This document shows, piece after piece, positions 1 through 8,893 of a stretch of 64,000 nt of DNA (its first letter is position 1; each line of letters opens with the position of its first letter). The position numbers were made by a program, and so were the translations under genes. The notes under the pieces were generated by a model. That model did no database searches. It saw nothing but the letters and a program-made list of their open reading frames with translations, and had not been told where the DNA came from. Source of the stretch: Arthrobacter sp. zg-Y844 (GTDB lineage: Bacteria > Actinomycetota > Actinomycetes > Actinomycetales > Micrococcaceae); assembly GCF_024385465.1 (NCBI RefSeq), contig NZ_JANFLS010000001.1, positions 744,001 to 808,000 on the forward strand. The letters run 5' to 3'.

Positions 1-1
1 T

Positions 2-1123
2 GCCTTCAAAGTGCCGGCCATTTCGTTCCTGGTCGGTTTCGCCATGCTCGCCGCCGGCGTGACCAGTGCGGCCGGACTGGCACTGGCATTCACCGGCGAC
101 TACCTGAGTCCGTTCCTGGACGTCCCGCCTGTCCCCGCCGCCATCGTGTTCCTTTTGCTGGTGGCGCTGCTGAACGCCCGCGGCATTACGGAATCGGTGC
201 GCAGCAACGTGGTCATGACCATTATCGAGCTCTCCGGGCTGGTCCTGGTGATCGTGCTGGTGGGCCTCATGCTGGGTAAGGGCGAAGGCTTCACGGAGCA
301 GATCACCCAGTTCCCGGCAGGCGTGAATCCGGGCACGGCGGTCCTCGCCGCGTCGGTGATTGCCTACTACTCCTTCGTGGGCTTCGAAGTTTCCGCCAAC
401 ATCGCCGAGGAAGTCCGGGATGTCCGCCGGGTGTACCCGAAGGCCATCTTCGCGGCGATGCTCACCGCAGGCTTCGTCTACGTCCTGATCGGACTGGCTG
501 CATCCATTGCCCTGCCCACTGAGGACCTCGCGGGGTCCTCGGGTCCACTGCTCGACGTCGTCAGCGCCACCGGCTTCGGCATTCCGGACTGGCTCTTCAG
601 CTTGGTGGCCCTGGTCGCCGTGGCCAACGGCGCCCTGCTGACCATGATCATGTCCTCGCGGCTGACCTACGGCATGTCGGAACAGGGCCTGCTTCCCGCC
701 GTCTTCGGCCGGGTGCTGCCCAACCGGAAGACCCCGTGGGTGGCCATCATCGCCACCACCGCCGTCGCCATGATCCTGACCATGACCGGCGGACTGGCCT
801 CGCTGGCCGAGACCGTGGTCCTCCTGCTGCTCTTCGTCTTCCTCAGCACCAACGTCGCCGTGATTGTGCTGCGCAAGGACAAGGTGGAGGAGAAGCACTT
901 CCAGGCTCCGATTGTGATGCCGTACCTCGCTATCGCCTCCTGCCTGCTGCTCCTGACCCAGCAGGACGGCACCGTCTGGCTGCGGGCCGGCGCGCTGATG
1001 GCCATCGGGCTGCTGTTGTTCGGAGCCCGGTTCCTGGCCAAGGGCAAGAACCTCGGCGCCAAGGGCCGCCGCGGTGCGGGCAAGTCGAACGAAAGCAGCA
1101 CCGAAACCACGCAGGAGCGGTAG
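2..1123 (+). CDS. APC-family amino acid permease, 3' part
   Basis: This is the C-terminal part of an amino acid/polyamine permease of the APC superfamily, a 12-helix secondary transporter of the cytoplasmic membrane. The frame is open to the left edge, so the true start lies outside the window and the GTG at 11 is not a start. About 370 residues remain, with roughly ten hydrophobic helices and the APC-typical stretch YSFVGFEVSANIAEEVRD, the 'GFE' unwound helix that contacts substrate amino groups. The C-terminus is a short Lys/Arg-rich tail ending in a Ser/Thr-rich segment. The gene converges on the TetR gene and both end at a shared palindromic terminator. Substrate cannot be told from this sequence. 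Confidence 0.9.
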   Translation, partial: AFKVPAISFLVGFAMLAAGVTSAAGLALAFTGDYLSPFLDVPPVPAAIVFLLLVALLNARGITESVRSNVVMTIIELSGLVLVIVLVGLMLGKGEGFTEQITQFPAGVNPGTAVLAASVIAYYSFVGFEVSANIAEEVRDVRRVYPKAIFAAMLTAGFVYVLIGLAASIALPTEDLAGSSGPLLDVVSATGFGIPDWLFSLVALVAVANGALLTMIMSSRLTYGMSEQGLLPAVFGRVLPNRKTPWVAIIATTAVAMILTMTGGLASLAETVVLLLLFVFLSTNVAVIVLRKDKVEEKHFQAPIVMPYLAIASCLLLLTQQDGTVWLRAGALMAIGLLLFGARFLAKGKNLGAKGRRGAGKSNESSTETTQER

Positions 1124-1170
1124 GCGCCAAACTCTCGATCCGGGACGCCCCGGCCGCACCCCGCACGCAA

Positions 1171-1204
1171 AAACCGCCCCGGACCAGCTGGTCCGGGGCG
1201 GTTT
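1171..1204. terminator. Perfect 17-bp palindrome, bidirectional terminator
   Basis: A perfect inverted repeat with no spacer (left arm AAACCGCCCCGGACCAG) lies between the convergent permease and TetR genes. The GC-rich core flanked by AAA and TTT gives a hairpin followed by a short T stretch on both strands, so it can end both transcripts. It shares a 12-bp core with the palindrome at 5924-5957. Confidence 0.8.
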
Positions 1205-1208
1205 CACT

Positions 1209-1904
1209 TCAGGTGACCGGCCGGGCCGTTCCCTCCGGTGCCAGCAGCCACGACACGACCACGTCGCCGAGCATGGACCGGAGATGCCCGCTCAGCGGTG
1301 CGGCGTGCAGGTCCCTGCCGAAGAGATAGCCGAAGGTGTACTGGTTCGCCACCTGGAAAACGCAGTACGCACTAATGAGCAGGTGCACGTCAAAGGCGTC
1401 CACGTCATGGCGGAACACTCCCTCATTTTGCCCTCGGGTGAGGATCTCGTCCAGCATGCCGACGGCCGGCTCCACAATCTCGCGCATTGATTCAATCTGC
1501 CGAATGAAGACGCCCCGGTGGATGTTCTCAATCATGACCAGGCGAATGAAATCGCTGTTGCGGACATGGTGGTCATAGGTCAGTTCGGCGAGTTGGCGGA
1601 TGGCCTCGGTAGGTTCCAGGCTGCAAACCTGGATGGCGCGCTCGGCCTCACGGATACCGCTGTACGCCTTCTTAAGCACCGCGAGGTAGAGCTGTTCCTT
1701 GCTGCCGAAGTAGTAGTAAATCATCCGCTTCGTGGTGCGGGTCCGGTCCGCAATTTCATCCACGCGCGCCCCGGAGTATCCCTGGGCGGCGAAAACCTCG
1801 GTCGATACCGCGAGGATCTCGGCTCGTGTGCGCTCGGGGTCGCGCTTTCGCAGTGTCTCGTGCTGCTGCACGGAATGGCTGGTGATAAGTTCACCGTCTT
1901 TCAT
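1209..1904 (-). CDS. TetR-family transcriptional regulator
   Basis: 231 residues. An N-terminal TetR helix-turn-helix lies at about residues 25-70 (ERTRAEILAVSTEVFAAQGY ... VDEIADRTRTTKRMIYYYFGSKE), followed by an all-helical ligand-binding domain. It is the last gene of a minus-strand run with the TRAP transporter and phosphotriesterase-like genes, starting five bases after the preceding stop, so it is probably co-transcribed and translationally coupled. The likely role is substrate-responsive repression of this operon, with candidate operators in front of dctQ at 5855-5889. That role is inferred from position. The ribosome site is weak, which fits coupling. Confidence 0.88.
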   Translation of the reverse strand: MKDGELITSHSVQQHETLRKRDPERTRAEILAVSTEVFAAQGYSGARVDEIADRTRTTKRMIYYYFGSKEQLYLAVLKKAYSGIREAERAIQVCSLEPTEAIRQLAELTYDHHVRNSDFIRLVMIENIHRGVFIRQIESMREIVEPAVGMLDEILTRGQNEGVFRHDVDAFDVHLLISAYCVFQVANQYTFGYLFGRDLHAAPLSGHLRSMLGDVVVSWLLAPEGTARPVT

Positions 1905-1909
1905 CTCAA

Positions 1910-2899
1910 TTATGGCCCGTGTGCCAATAGGTGGCGTGGATTATCGATCATCATGGTTGCGAGGACCGTTTCATCCAGCCCCAGTTCCCGCAGCCGCGGC
2001 AACACCCGGGTATGCACGTTTTCCATGTGCCAGTTCGGCACGGCGCGCTCGCGCCATGACGGCGGGGTAATCCTGCTGAAGAAAGCCGCGTCATGCGAGA
2101 GCACAATCTGATCAGCGTACCCGCGGCTAAGGAGCGCCCAGAGCACCCGGAACCGTTGCGCGTCGGAGACCACGTGATCCATCCCGAACCGGTCGAATCC
2201 CAGGAAGGATCCGGAATCGGCAAGGGCCATCAGATAGTCCAGGTCCCCGGAATCCCCTGCGTGGCCAATCACCACGCGGTCCAGCGGCACTCCCAGCCGG
2301 GCCAGCACCCTCTGCTGGTCCAGGCCGCCGCGGGATGGTGCATGTGAGTGCGTGGTCACCGGCACCCCGGTCTCGAGATGTGCCTGAGCAGCCGCCGCGA
2401 ACACACGTTCCACGTCGGGGGTGATCCCCTCTGCGTCGGAGAAGACTTTCAGCATGCCCGCCCGAATGTCCGTGCCGGCTATTCCCTCCCGGATATCCCG
2501 AAGGAAGAGCTCAACAAGCGGATCTGCCGAGTCCACCAGCCCGCCGGGACCATGGGTCCGGAAGAACTGCGGCAACCCGTCGGCGGTGTAGTAACCCGTG
2601 GCTGCCACCAGCCGCACCGGGCTGCGCCGAGCCACACGCAGCACGCGTGCAACGTCGCGGCCCAGCCCGGGCACTGTGAGGTCGACGACGGTGCGCACCC
2701 CGAGCGCGTAAAGCCGCTCGAAACCCGCTACGGCCTTCTCAACCGCCTGCTCCTCATCCCATTCGGGATGGGGCAGGTTGAGGTCGAGTTCGGGATGCCC
2801 TACAAAAACGTGCTCGTGGATGAGGGTTGTCCCGAGCTCATCCGCTGGGATGTCCCCGGTGAAGGTTGGCACGGTGCGCGCCGCCGTCGTCGACCCCAC
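1910..2899 (-). CDS. Phosphotriesterase-family metal-dependent hydrolase
   Basis: 329 residues in the amidohydrolase superfamily, PTE/PTER branch. The first metal site is visible as HEH at residues 28-30 after strand one. Later motifs are ATGYYT, VTTHSH, VIGHAGDSGD and the C-terminal LSHDAAF with the catalytic Asp. Many family members are lactonases rather than true phosphotriesterases. The start is GTG, four to five bases after the dctP stop. Lying between a TRAP binding protein and a TetR regulator, it probably hydrolyses the compound the transporter imports, perhaps a lactone or ester of an organic acid. The substrate is inference. Confidence 0.85.
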   Translation of the reverse strand: MGSTTAARTVPTFTGDIPADELGTTLIHEHVFVGHPELDLNLPHPEWDEEQAVEKAVAGFERLYALGVRTVVDLTVPGLGRDVARVLRVARRSPVRLVAATGYYTADGLPQFFRTHGPGGLVDSADPLVELFLRDIREGIAGTDIRAGMLKVFSDAEGITPDVERVFAAAAQAHLETGVPVTTHSHAPSRGGLDQQRVLARLGVPLDRVVIGHAGDSGDLDYLMALADSGSFLGFDRFGMDHVVSDAQRFRVLWALLSRGYADQIVLSHDAAFFSRITPPSWRERAVPNWHMENVHTRVLPRLRELGLDETVLATMMIDNPRHLLAHGP

Positions 2900-2904
2900 G
2901 CCGG

Positions 2905-3933
2905 TTAGTCAGCCGTAGCGCGGATTGCCTCGAACACTGCCAGGGAGTCTCCGCTGTACTCCCCTTCCAGGTACTCAAGGGCTTCACTGCGGAAGGAGTC
3001 CACGTCAACGTCCTCGACGATTTCCCAGGCGCCGTCGGCCTTCCACTGGGCCAGTGTTTCGGCTTCGTCCTCCTCAACGCAGGCCGTAACCTCCGTGACG
3101 GCCTTCTCCACGGCGGCGTTCACTGCCTCCTGCTGTTCTTCCGAGAGCTCGTTCCAGACCGGCCCCGCAATAATGAGGTTCGTGTTGAGCTGGTGGTTGG
3201 TCATGCTCAAGTAATCCTGCACCTCGGCAAGGTTCTGCGCCTTGATGTTGGTGATCGGGTTTTCCTGACCGTCCACGGTGCCCTGCTGGAGCGCGAGGTA
3301 CAGCTCTTCATAGGCCACCTCGGTGGCGGATGCACCCAGGGCTTCTGCGTTCATCAGGAACTGGGGTGAACCGGGGAAACGGATCCGCAGTCCCTCAAGG
3401 TCGGCAGGTTCGGTGACGGGCTTGTTGGCAGTGAACTGCCGGGCCCCGGCGGACCACGCGCCCAGGGTCTGGACCCCTGCGGCATCCGCGAAACCGTCAA
3501 TCACGGTCTGCGATTCGTCGCTGGCCATAAAGGCGGCAAGGTGGTCCGCGTCCTCGAAGACGTAGGCGGCGTCAAGGACACTGATGGGCTCGTAGACCGA
3601 TCCCAGGGCGGAAGCCCCCTGGATATCGATGTCGACGTCCCCGGAGGCGACTGAGGAGATACGGTCCGCGTCGCCGCCAAGCTGGCTGGACGGGAAGATT
3701 TCCACCGACACCCCGACGTCTGCCGCCGCTACCTCGTCAGCGATGACCTGGGCTCCGCAGCGGTGCTGCGGCTGGTCCTCGTTATAGCTGTGGGCAAGGG
3801 TGAGCTCGATTTCCTCTCCGCCCCCGCCTCCCCCGTCGGATTCCGTATTGCCGCCCGAGCAGCCCACCAGCATCATTGCCGGCAACACAGCCAGGGCGGC
3901 CAGGGCCAGGTGCTTGCTTCGTTGTACTTTCAT
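2905..3933 (-). CDS. dctP: TRAP transporter substrate-binding lipoprotein DctP
   Basis: 342 residues. A signal peptide ends in the lipobox LVGC, so the mature protein is a membrane-anchored extracytoplasmic receptor. The DctP fold is recognisable from LTLAHSYNEDQP near the N-terminus, the conserved Arg region LRIRFPGSPQF that binds the substrate carboxylate, and NMK/NIKAQNLAEVQDYLSMTNH near the hinge. The start at MKVQRS is preferred over the ATG fifteen bases upstream because that upstream stretch contains the ribosome site GAGAGGA. It works with DctQ and DctM encoded just upstream on the same strand. The conserved Arg suggests an organic acid ligand. Confidence 0.92.
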   Translation of the reverse strand: MKVQRSKHLALAALAVLPAMMLVGCSGGNTESDGGGGGGEEIELTLAHSYNEDQPQHRCGAQVIADEVAAADVGVSVEIFPSSQLGGDADRISSVASGDVDIDIQGASALGSVYEPISVLDAAYVFEDADHLAAFMASDESQTVIDGFADAAGVQTLGAWSAGARQFTANKPVTEPADLEGLRIRFPGSPQFLMNAEALGASATEVAYEELYLALQQGTVDGQENPITNIKAQNLAEVQDYLSMTNHQLNTNLIIAGPVWNELSEEQQEAVNAAVEKAVTEVTACVEEDEAETLAQWKADGAWEIVEDVDVDSFRSEALEYLEGEYSGDSLAVFEAIRATAD

Positions 3934-3984
3934 GGTTGTTCCTCTCATCGGTTGTGCGTGACTGTTGCTTTGGGGTTCATCGGT

Positions 3985-5256
3985 TTAGAGACCCAACAAG
4001 CCTGGAAGTACCTGCAGTGCCTGCGGGAACGCGATAATCAGCGCCAGGATCACCAGGAACGGGATGGTGAACGGCAGGGATCCGCGGAAGACTTCGCCGA
4101 TCCGGGTCCTGGACACCGCCGAGACCACGAAAAGTACCGTTCCCACCGGCGGTGTCAGCAGGCCGATCATGAGGGCGATGATGAGCAGCACACCGAAGGA
4201 AATCGGGTCCACCCCGTACTGCACCGCAATCGGCATCAGGATGGGGACCACGAGTACCAGGATTGCGGTGGCGTCAATGACGGTGCCGAGCACCAGTGCC
4301 AGCAGGACCACCAGGATCAGGAAGACCGTAGGGTTGTCGGTGAAGCCGAACATCGCCTCCGTCAGCATCTGCGGCAGCCGCTCCCGCGCAAGGATGTAGC
4401 CCAGGAGGGACGCGCTGGCGACAATCAGCATGATGCCCGAGGTGGTGAGGACGGTTTCCCGGATGGCGGCCAGCAGTCCCGCCAGCGAAAGGCTGCGCTG
4501 AACGATTCCCAGCAGGAGCATGTACATCACGCCCACGGCGGCGGCTTCGGTGGGGGTGAAGACGCCGCCGAGGATGCCGCCGAGGATGATGATCGGCGCC
4601 AGCAGGGGCAGCGCCACGCCTTTGAGCGAGGCGGTGAACTCGGCCTTGTCGAAGGTACCCCGGACGATGTTGGGCTGCCGCCGCACCAGGACAAAGACAA
4701 CGACGCAGAGCCCGAGGGTCATGGCCAATGCCGGCAGCACGGAGGCTGCGAACAGCGCACCGGTGGAAACGGCAGCCAGCCCCGAGAAGATGACCGCCGG
4801 AATGCTCGGCGGCATAACCGGCGCGATGAGCGACGACGACGCCACGACACCGGTAGCGAAGCGGCGGCTGTACCCGTTGCGGAGCATGGCCGGGATTTCC
4901 ACCTTGCCCAGCGCTGCGGCGTCTGCGACGGCTGATCCGCTCATCCAGGAGAAGCCGAGGCTGACGCCCACACTCACGTAGCCGAGGTTGCCGCGCACGG
5001 AGGCAAAAGCGGCCATCGCGAAGCGGAACAGGCGGTCGGCTATTCCGGCGTGGTTGGCAAGGGCTCCGAGCAGGATAAAGAGGGGCACGGCCAGCAGCGG
5101 GAAGCTGTCGGCAGCGTTGGCTACCTCGCGCAGCGCACTCCCCGGAGAGCGGCCGTTCATCATCATGTACACCAGTGAGGGGCCGAGGAACGCGATTGCC
5201 ACGGGGACACGGATGATGAGGAGTACGGCAATGGCGAGACCGAGGAAGGCGAGCAT
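3985..5256 (-). CDS. dctM: TRAP transporter large permease DctM
   Basis: 423 residues with about 12 hydrophobic helices typical of the ion-transporter-superfamily DctM subunit, which moves organic acids with sodium. Recognisable segments are SGSAVADAAALGKVEIPAM and APVMPPSIPAVIFSGLA. A longer open frame exists upstream, but its extra 45 residues are Arg-rich, are not DctM-like, and overlap dctQ in another frame. The ATG at 5256 overlaps the dctQ stop as TGATG, so translation is probably coupled. Confidence 0.93.
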   Translation of the reverse strand: MLAFLGLAIAVLLIIRVPVAIAFLGPSLVYMMMNGRSPGSALREVANAADSFPLLAVPLFILLGALANHAGIADRLFRFAMAAFASVRGNLGYVSVGVSLGFSWMSGSAVADAAALGKVEIPAMLRNGYSRRFATGVVASSSLIAPVMPPSIPAVIFSGLAAVSTGALFAASVLPALAMTLGLCVVVFVLVRRQPNIVRGTFDKAEFTASLKGVALPLLAPIIILGGILGGVFTPTEAAAVGVMYMLLLGIVQRSLSLAGLLAAIRETVLTTSGIMLIVASASLLGYILARERLPQMLTEAMFGFTDNPTVFLILVVLLALVLGTVIDATAILVLVVPILMPIAVQYGVDPISFGVLLIIALMIGLLTPPVGTVLFVVSAVSRTRIGEVFRGSLPFTIPFLVILALIIAFPQALQVLPGLLGL

Positions 5257-5810
5257 CACAGGACTGCCTCCGTACCCTCGTCGGTGTCGTATTCCGTGAG
5301 CATCGGCCCGTTCCTGGCGACGAGTACGGCGGCAATCAATGCCCTGATCGCGAGGCTTATGACTCCGATAAGCACCGGGATGTAGACCCATGACATGGGA
5401 ACACCCAGCACAGGAGATTTGATGATCTGCTGCGAGTCAATGAGTGCGAATGCCTCGATGGTCAGTCCGATTCCGGTAGCTGCAACTACCAGCAGCGCAA
5501 CGACCTGGGCCCAGCGCACCACCATCTGGTTGGGGATGGCGTCCACGATTTCCAGTGCGATATGCCCGTTGGTGCTGACCAGAACGCCCGCTGCCGCGAA
5601 GGTCAGCCAGATGAGCGCAAAGCGGGCCAGTTCGCCGGTCCAGGCGAAACCCCCTCCGGGCAGGTAGCGCTGCAGCGCCTGCAGGAACACCATGGCCAGG
5701 ATGGTGATGAGCGAGACTGCTCCGATAACTACTTCAATGCGGGTGATGACCGCCGCGATTCTTCCCCACCGCCCCTGTTCTCCGGGTGGTGGCTTCTGCT
5801 TGTCCGGCAC
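5256..5810 (-). CDS. dctQ: TRAP transporter small permease DctQ
   Basis: 184 residues with four predicted membrane helices (about residues 20-45, 60-80, 95-120, 140-165), the size and topology of the DctQ subunit that binds DctM in the membrane. The motif GELARFALIWLTFAAAG is typical of the family. It is the first gene of the minus-strand operon dctQ-dctM-dctP-hydrolase-tetR. The region upstream to 5924 holds the operon promoter and two short inverted repeats. Confidence 0.9.
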   Translation of the reverse strand: MPDKQKPPPGEQGRWGRIAAVITRIEVVIGAVSLITILAMVFLQALQRYLPGGGFAWTGELARFALIWLTFAAAGVLVSTNGHIALEIVDAIPNQMVVRWAQVVALLVVAATGIGLTIEAFALIDSQQIIKSPVLGVPMSWVYIPVLIGVISLAIRALIAAVLVARNGPMLTEYDTDEGTEAVL

Positions 5811-5854
5811 TTGACTCCTTCGTCAACAACGTCGGCAGCCCTGCCGATCGTTTG

Positions 5855-5889
5855 TAACTTACTAGTTAATACATTGTGAGACAACTCAC
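5855..5889 (-). promoter_or_regulatory. Candidate operators in the TRAP operon promoter
   Basis: Two short inverted repeats lie within 80 bases of the dctQ start: TAACT-N4-AGTTA at 5855-5868 and GTGAG-N4-CTCAC at 5876-5889. The local sequence is AT-rich compared with the surroundings, as expected of a promoter. Either could be the site of the TetR regulator encoded at the end of this operon. This is pattern-based only. Confidence 0.4.
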
Positions 5890-5923
5890 GTTTTGGTAAC
5901 CACCGGCACCACCCCGGCACGCA

Positions 5924-5957
5924 GAAGCGCCCCGGACCAATTGGTCCGGGGCGCTTC
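5924..5957. terminator. Perfect 17-bp palindrome terminator
   Basis: A spacerless perfect inverted repeat (left arm GAAGCGCCCCGGACCAA) lies downstream of the yihY-like gene on the minus strand and upstream of the TRAP operon promoter. It shares the core CGCCCCGGACCA with the palindrome at 1171-1204, and probably ends the yihY transcript. Confidence 0.7.
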
Positions 5958-5988
5958 CGGTGTGCGTGGCTCTACAGAGCGCTAACGG

Positions 5989-7098
5989 TTACTCGTGCAG
6001 GTCGTCGTCGTAGTCCTTGCCGGCGTGCTGCTGGCGCAGCTTCCGGCCCTCCGCAATGTCCTTCTCTTCCTGCTCCTGGCGCTTCTCCGTCTGGCGGGTG
6101 TCACGCGGCGGAAGCTGCACGGATTCCTCGGCCTGGATGCCGGCCTGCAGCTCACGGCCGCGCTCCACCTCGGCGTCGAACTCCGCACCGAAGAGCAGGG
6201 ACAGGTTGGCCAGCCAGATCCACAGCAGCAGCACGATCACGCCGCCGATGGCACCGTAGGTCGCGTTGTAGTTGCCGAAGTTTGCAACGTAGAAGCTGAA
6301 GCCAAGGGTCACGATCGCCAGGATCACGAGGGCAATCAGCGAGCCCATGCTCATCCAGCGGAACTTGGGCTGCTTGACGTTCGGGGTGGCGTAGTAGAGG
6401 ACTGCGATGATCAGCACGGCGAAGATCACCATGACCGGCCACTTGGCGATGTTCCAGATGGTTACCGCTTCACTGCCCAGGCCGATGACATTGCCGATGG
6501 CTTCGGCGATCGGGCCGGAAATCACCAGCATCAGCAGCAGCGCGGCCGCCATCAGGACCAGGACCAGGGTCACGAGCAGCTGCGTGGGAAGCAGCTTCCA
6601 GGCGGGCCGGCCTTCCTCGACTTCGTAAATCCGGTTCAGGGAACGGCCAAACGCCTTCACGAAGCCGGAGGCGGACCAGAGGGCGCCCAAAATACCGATA
6701 ATCAGCGTGAGGCCGGCAGCGCTGGAGGAGGTCAGCTGCTCAATGGGTCCTTCGATGACCTTGGCGGCGTCTTCGGGCGCAAACTGCTTAACGAAGTCCA
6801 GCAGGGCATTGGTGGTGCTTTCGCCCTGTCCCACGATCCCCAGGATGGAGACCATGGCCAGCAGCGCCGGGAAGATCGCCAGGACGGTGTAATAGGTCAG
6901 GGCCGCGGCAAGGTCGGTGCACTGGTCCTTGGAGAATTCACGGAGCGTCTTCTTGAGGATGTATTTCCAACTGGGCTTGGATACCTCGGTGGGTTTATCG
7001 GGCTTACTGGCATCGTCCGGACTGGGTGCGGTCTCGGCTTTGCTGTTGGTGTCCTGTGCCACTGCGGCCTCCTGCTGGGATGGATGTTCAGCCCCCAT
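5989..7098 (-). CDS. YihY/BrkB family membrane protein
   Basis: About 369 residues. After a Pro/Lys-rich N-terminal tail come six membrane helices of the YihY/virulence-factor-BrkB family, with the family signature AAALTYYTVLAIFPALLAM near the first helix and GAIGGVIVLLLWIWLANLSLLFGAEFDAE near the last. The C-terminal 60 residues are charged and cytoplasmic. Molecular function in the family is unsettled; older names such as RNase BN are wrong. The start is uncertain: ATG at 7098, or TTG at 7125, with an inverted repeat GTAAG-N4-CTTAC (7106-7119) lying between them. I chose the ATG because the repeat then falls in the promoter or leader. Confidence 0.88.
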   Translation of the reverse strand: MGAEHPSQQEAAVAQDTNSKAETAPSPDDASKPDKPTEVSKPSWKYILKKTLREFSKDQCTDLAAALTYYTVLAIFPALLAMVSILGIVGQGESTTNALLDFVKQFAPEDAAKVIEGPIEQLTSSSAAGLTLIIGILGALWSASGFVKAFGRSLNRIYEVEEGRPAWKLLPTQLLVTLVLVLMAAALLLMLVISGPIAEAIGNVIGLGSEAVTIWNIAKWPVMVIFAVLIIAVLYYATPNVKQPKFRWMSMGSLIALVILAIVTLGFSFYVANFGNYNATYGAIGGVIVLLLWIWLANLSLLFGAEFDAEVERGRELQAGIQAEESVQLPPRDTRQTEKRQEQEEKDIAEGRKLRQQHAGKDYDDDLHE

Positions 7099-7158
7099 CG
7101 TATTAGTAAGCGTTCTTACCAACAAAGGGATCCCGCTCCGCCCCCGGATCCGCGGAAC

Positions 7159-7470
7159 TCAGCGGATCCGGTAATAGTCCATCAGGACGGCCTCTTCGCC
7201 GGGGCTGAGCGGGTTCTCCGGATTGGCACCGGGCGAGTGCGCCACCTGGTCCCTGGAGTAGTTCACGAAGATGTCCTGGCCGTCGCGGCGGGCACCGGCC
7301 AGCGGAACATAGTGTTCCTGGGGTTCGAACAGGCCCAGGTCAACCGAGATCCAGACCGGCTCTGCGGTGGCGCGGTCCAGGTGCACTTCACCCACCAGCC
7401 CCAGCCGCTCGCCGTCTTTCGCCCAAACGCTGGAGCCCTGGATTTCGTGGAGCGTGAATGCATCCGCCAT
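7159..7470 (-). CDS. Small PRC-barrel domain protein
   Basis: 103 residues that are almost entirely a PRC-barrel: a beta-rich fold with ...IQGSSVWAKDGERLGLVGEVHLDRATAEPVW, then VPLAGARRDGQDIFVNYS. The C-terminus LSPGEEAVLMDYYRIR matches the end of the PRC domain in the larger protein encoded at 57095-58045 (ISPEEEVTLYRYYGF). The start at MADAF is set by the ribosome site GGGACGAG; the longer frame upstream is Arg-rich and unlikely. PRC-barrels are found in photosynthetic and stress proteins and act in protein or RNA contact. Specific role unknown. Confidence 0.82.
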   Translation of the reverse strand: MADAFTLHEIQGSSVWAKDGERLGLVGEVHLDRATAEPVWISVDLGLFEPQEHYVPLAGARRDGQDIFVNYSRDQVAHSPGANPENPLSPGEEAVLMDYYRIR

Positions 7471-7580
7471 CTTCTCGTCCCTTCGCCGGCCCGGCCGAAC
7501 TGCCGGGGTTCTTATTGCCGCCCGGGGCAAGCCCTGCTGTCAACACCTGCGGGCGGACCGTCCGGCGGGGAACGGGGAAG

Positions 7581-8816
7581 TCAGCGCGGCTCGCCGTCGA
7601 CGGCGTTTTCCTCCCGTTCGGCGAAGACCTCTTCACCGGGGCCGGAGAAGTTCACCCGGCGCTCCACGGCATCGATGCTTCCGGTGAAGAACTGCGAGTC
7701 GCTGGTGTCCTCGTTGCGGGGAACCGACGCGGCACGCGGGCCGCTGTGCACCGCGCTGCCGGCGGGACGGACTTCTTCCCAGCGCTGGCGCGGCAGGGCA
7801 TCCGGATGCCATTCCTGGAGATAGGCGACCATGCTTTCGCGGATGAGGCAACGCAGGTCGAACAGGGTGCCGCTGTCCACGGCGCTGACGAGGATGCGGA
7901 TCCGCACCAGGCCCTTCACGGCGTCCGTCACCTGCAGCACGCTGGTGCGCTGGTCCCACAGATCGGTGTCCGCGAGGATTTCCTTCAGCAGGGTGCGCAG
8001 GTCCCCCACCGGCACACGCCAGTCCAGGTCCAGTTCCACCGTGCCCAGGATGTCCGACTGGCGGCGGGTCCAGTTCTGGAACGGCGTGGTGGTGAAGTAG
8101 GTGGAGGGCAGGATCAGGCGTCGGTCGTCCCAGATGTGGAGCACCACGTACGTCATGGTGATTTCCTCGATGGTGCCCCACTCGCCTTCCACCACGACGA
8201 CGTCGTCCACCCGGATCGCGTCGGTGAAGGCCAGCTGCATGCCGGCAAAGACATTGGTCAACGTCCCCTGCACGGCGAGGCCGGCCACAATGGACAGCAC
8301 GCCGGCGGAGGCGAGGATGCCGGCACCGAGTGCGCGGACCTCGGGGATAGTCAGCAGCACACAGGCAACGCCAATGGTGATCAGCACGGCTATGCCCACC
8401 CGCCGGCCCAGGATCACCTGGGTCTTCAAGCGCCGCAGCCGGCGGTTGTCCCGGGTGTCCGTGCTGTACTTCGTGAGGATCATGGCCTCGATCACCAGCA
8501 GCAGGACCACACCCAGCCACGCCACGGCGCCGATCAGTCCCAGCACCAGCACGTAATCCACAGCCGGCAGCCACGAGGCACCGGCAGCGGTCGCTCCGAG
8601 GGCAATCCGCGCGCCGATCAGCGAGAGCCCCAGCCGCAGCGGGTTCCGGGCGTTGACGGAGATCTCCCGGATACCCGGCGTCTTGCGGAAGGCCCGGTGG
8701 ACCACTTCCCGCAGGATCCGGGCCACGATCAGGGCCACACCCACTGCCACCAGCACGGCAAAGAGCGGTTTAAAGCTGACAGCAAGCGAGAGCAGGTCTT
8801 CCATACCTTCGATCAT
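7581..8816 (-). CDS. MscS-family mechanosensitive ion channel
   Basis: About 411 residues. Several N-terminal helices precede the conserved pore region and MscS beta domain: GILASAGVLSIVAGLAVQGTLTNVFAGMQLAFTDAIRVDDVVVVEGEWGTIEEITMTYVVL. The Gly/Ala-spaced pore helix and the 'GxxxxxxxG' beta-domain entry are typical. The cytoplasmic C-terminus is longer than in minimal MscS and acidic. It probably acts as an osmotic emergency valve or slow-gating channel. Start uncertain: ATG at 8816 is used, a TTG at 8843 is also possible. Confidence 0.88.
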   Translation of the reverse strand: MIEGMEDLLSLAVSFKPLFAVLVAVGVALIVARILREVVHRAFRKTPGIREISVNARNPLRLGLSLIGARIALGATAAGASWLPAVDYVLVLGLIGAVAWLGVVLLLVIEAMILTKYSTDTRDNRRLRRLKTQVILGRRVGIAVLITIGVACVLLTIPEVRALGAGILASAGVLSIVAGLAVQGTLTNVFAGMQLAFTDAIRVDDVVVVEGEWGTIEEITMTYVVLHIWDDRRLILPSTYFTTTPFQNWTRRQSDILGTVELDLDWRVPVGDLRTLLKEILADTDLWDQRTSVLQVTDAVKGLVRIRILVSAVDSGTLFDLRCLIRESMVAYLQEWHPDALPRQRWEEVRPAGSAVHSGPRAASVPRNEDTSDSQFFTGSIDAVERRVNFSGPGEEVFAEREENAVDGEPR

Positions 8817-8893
8817 TGCAAACAGCCGTGGGTCGCTGTCCAATCAGGCCCCGCGGCGGGATCGGGCGGAGCCTGCCCGCCGGGCGGTTAAAC

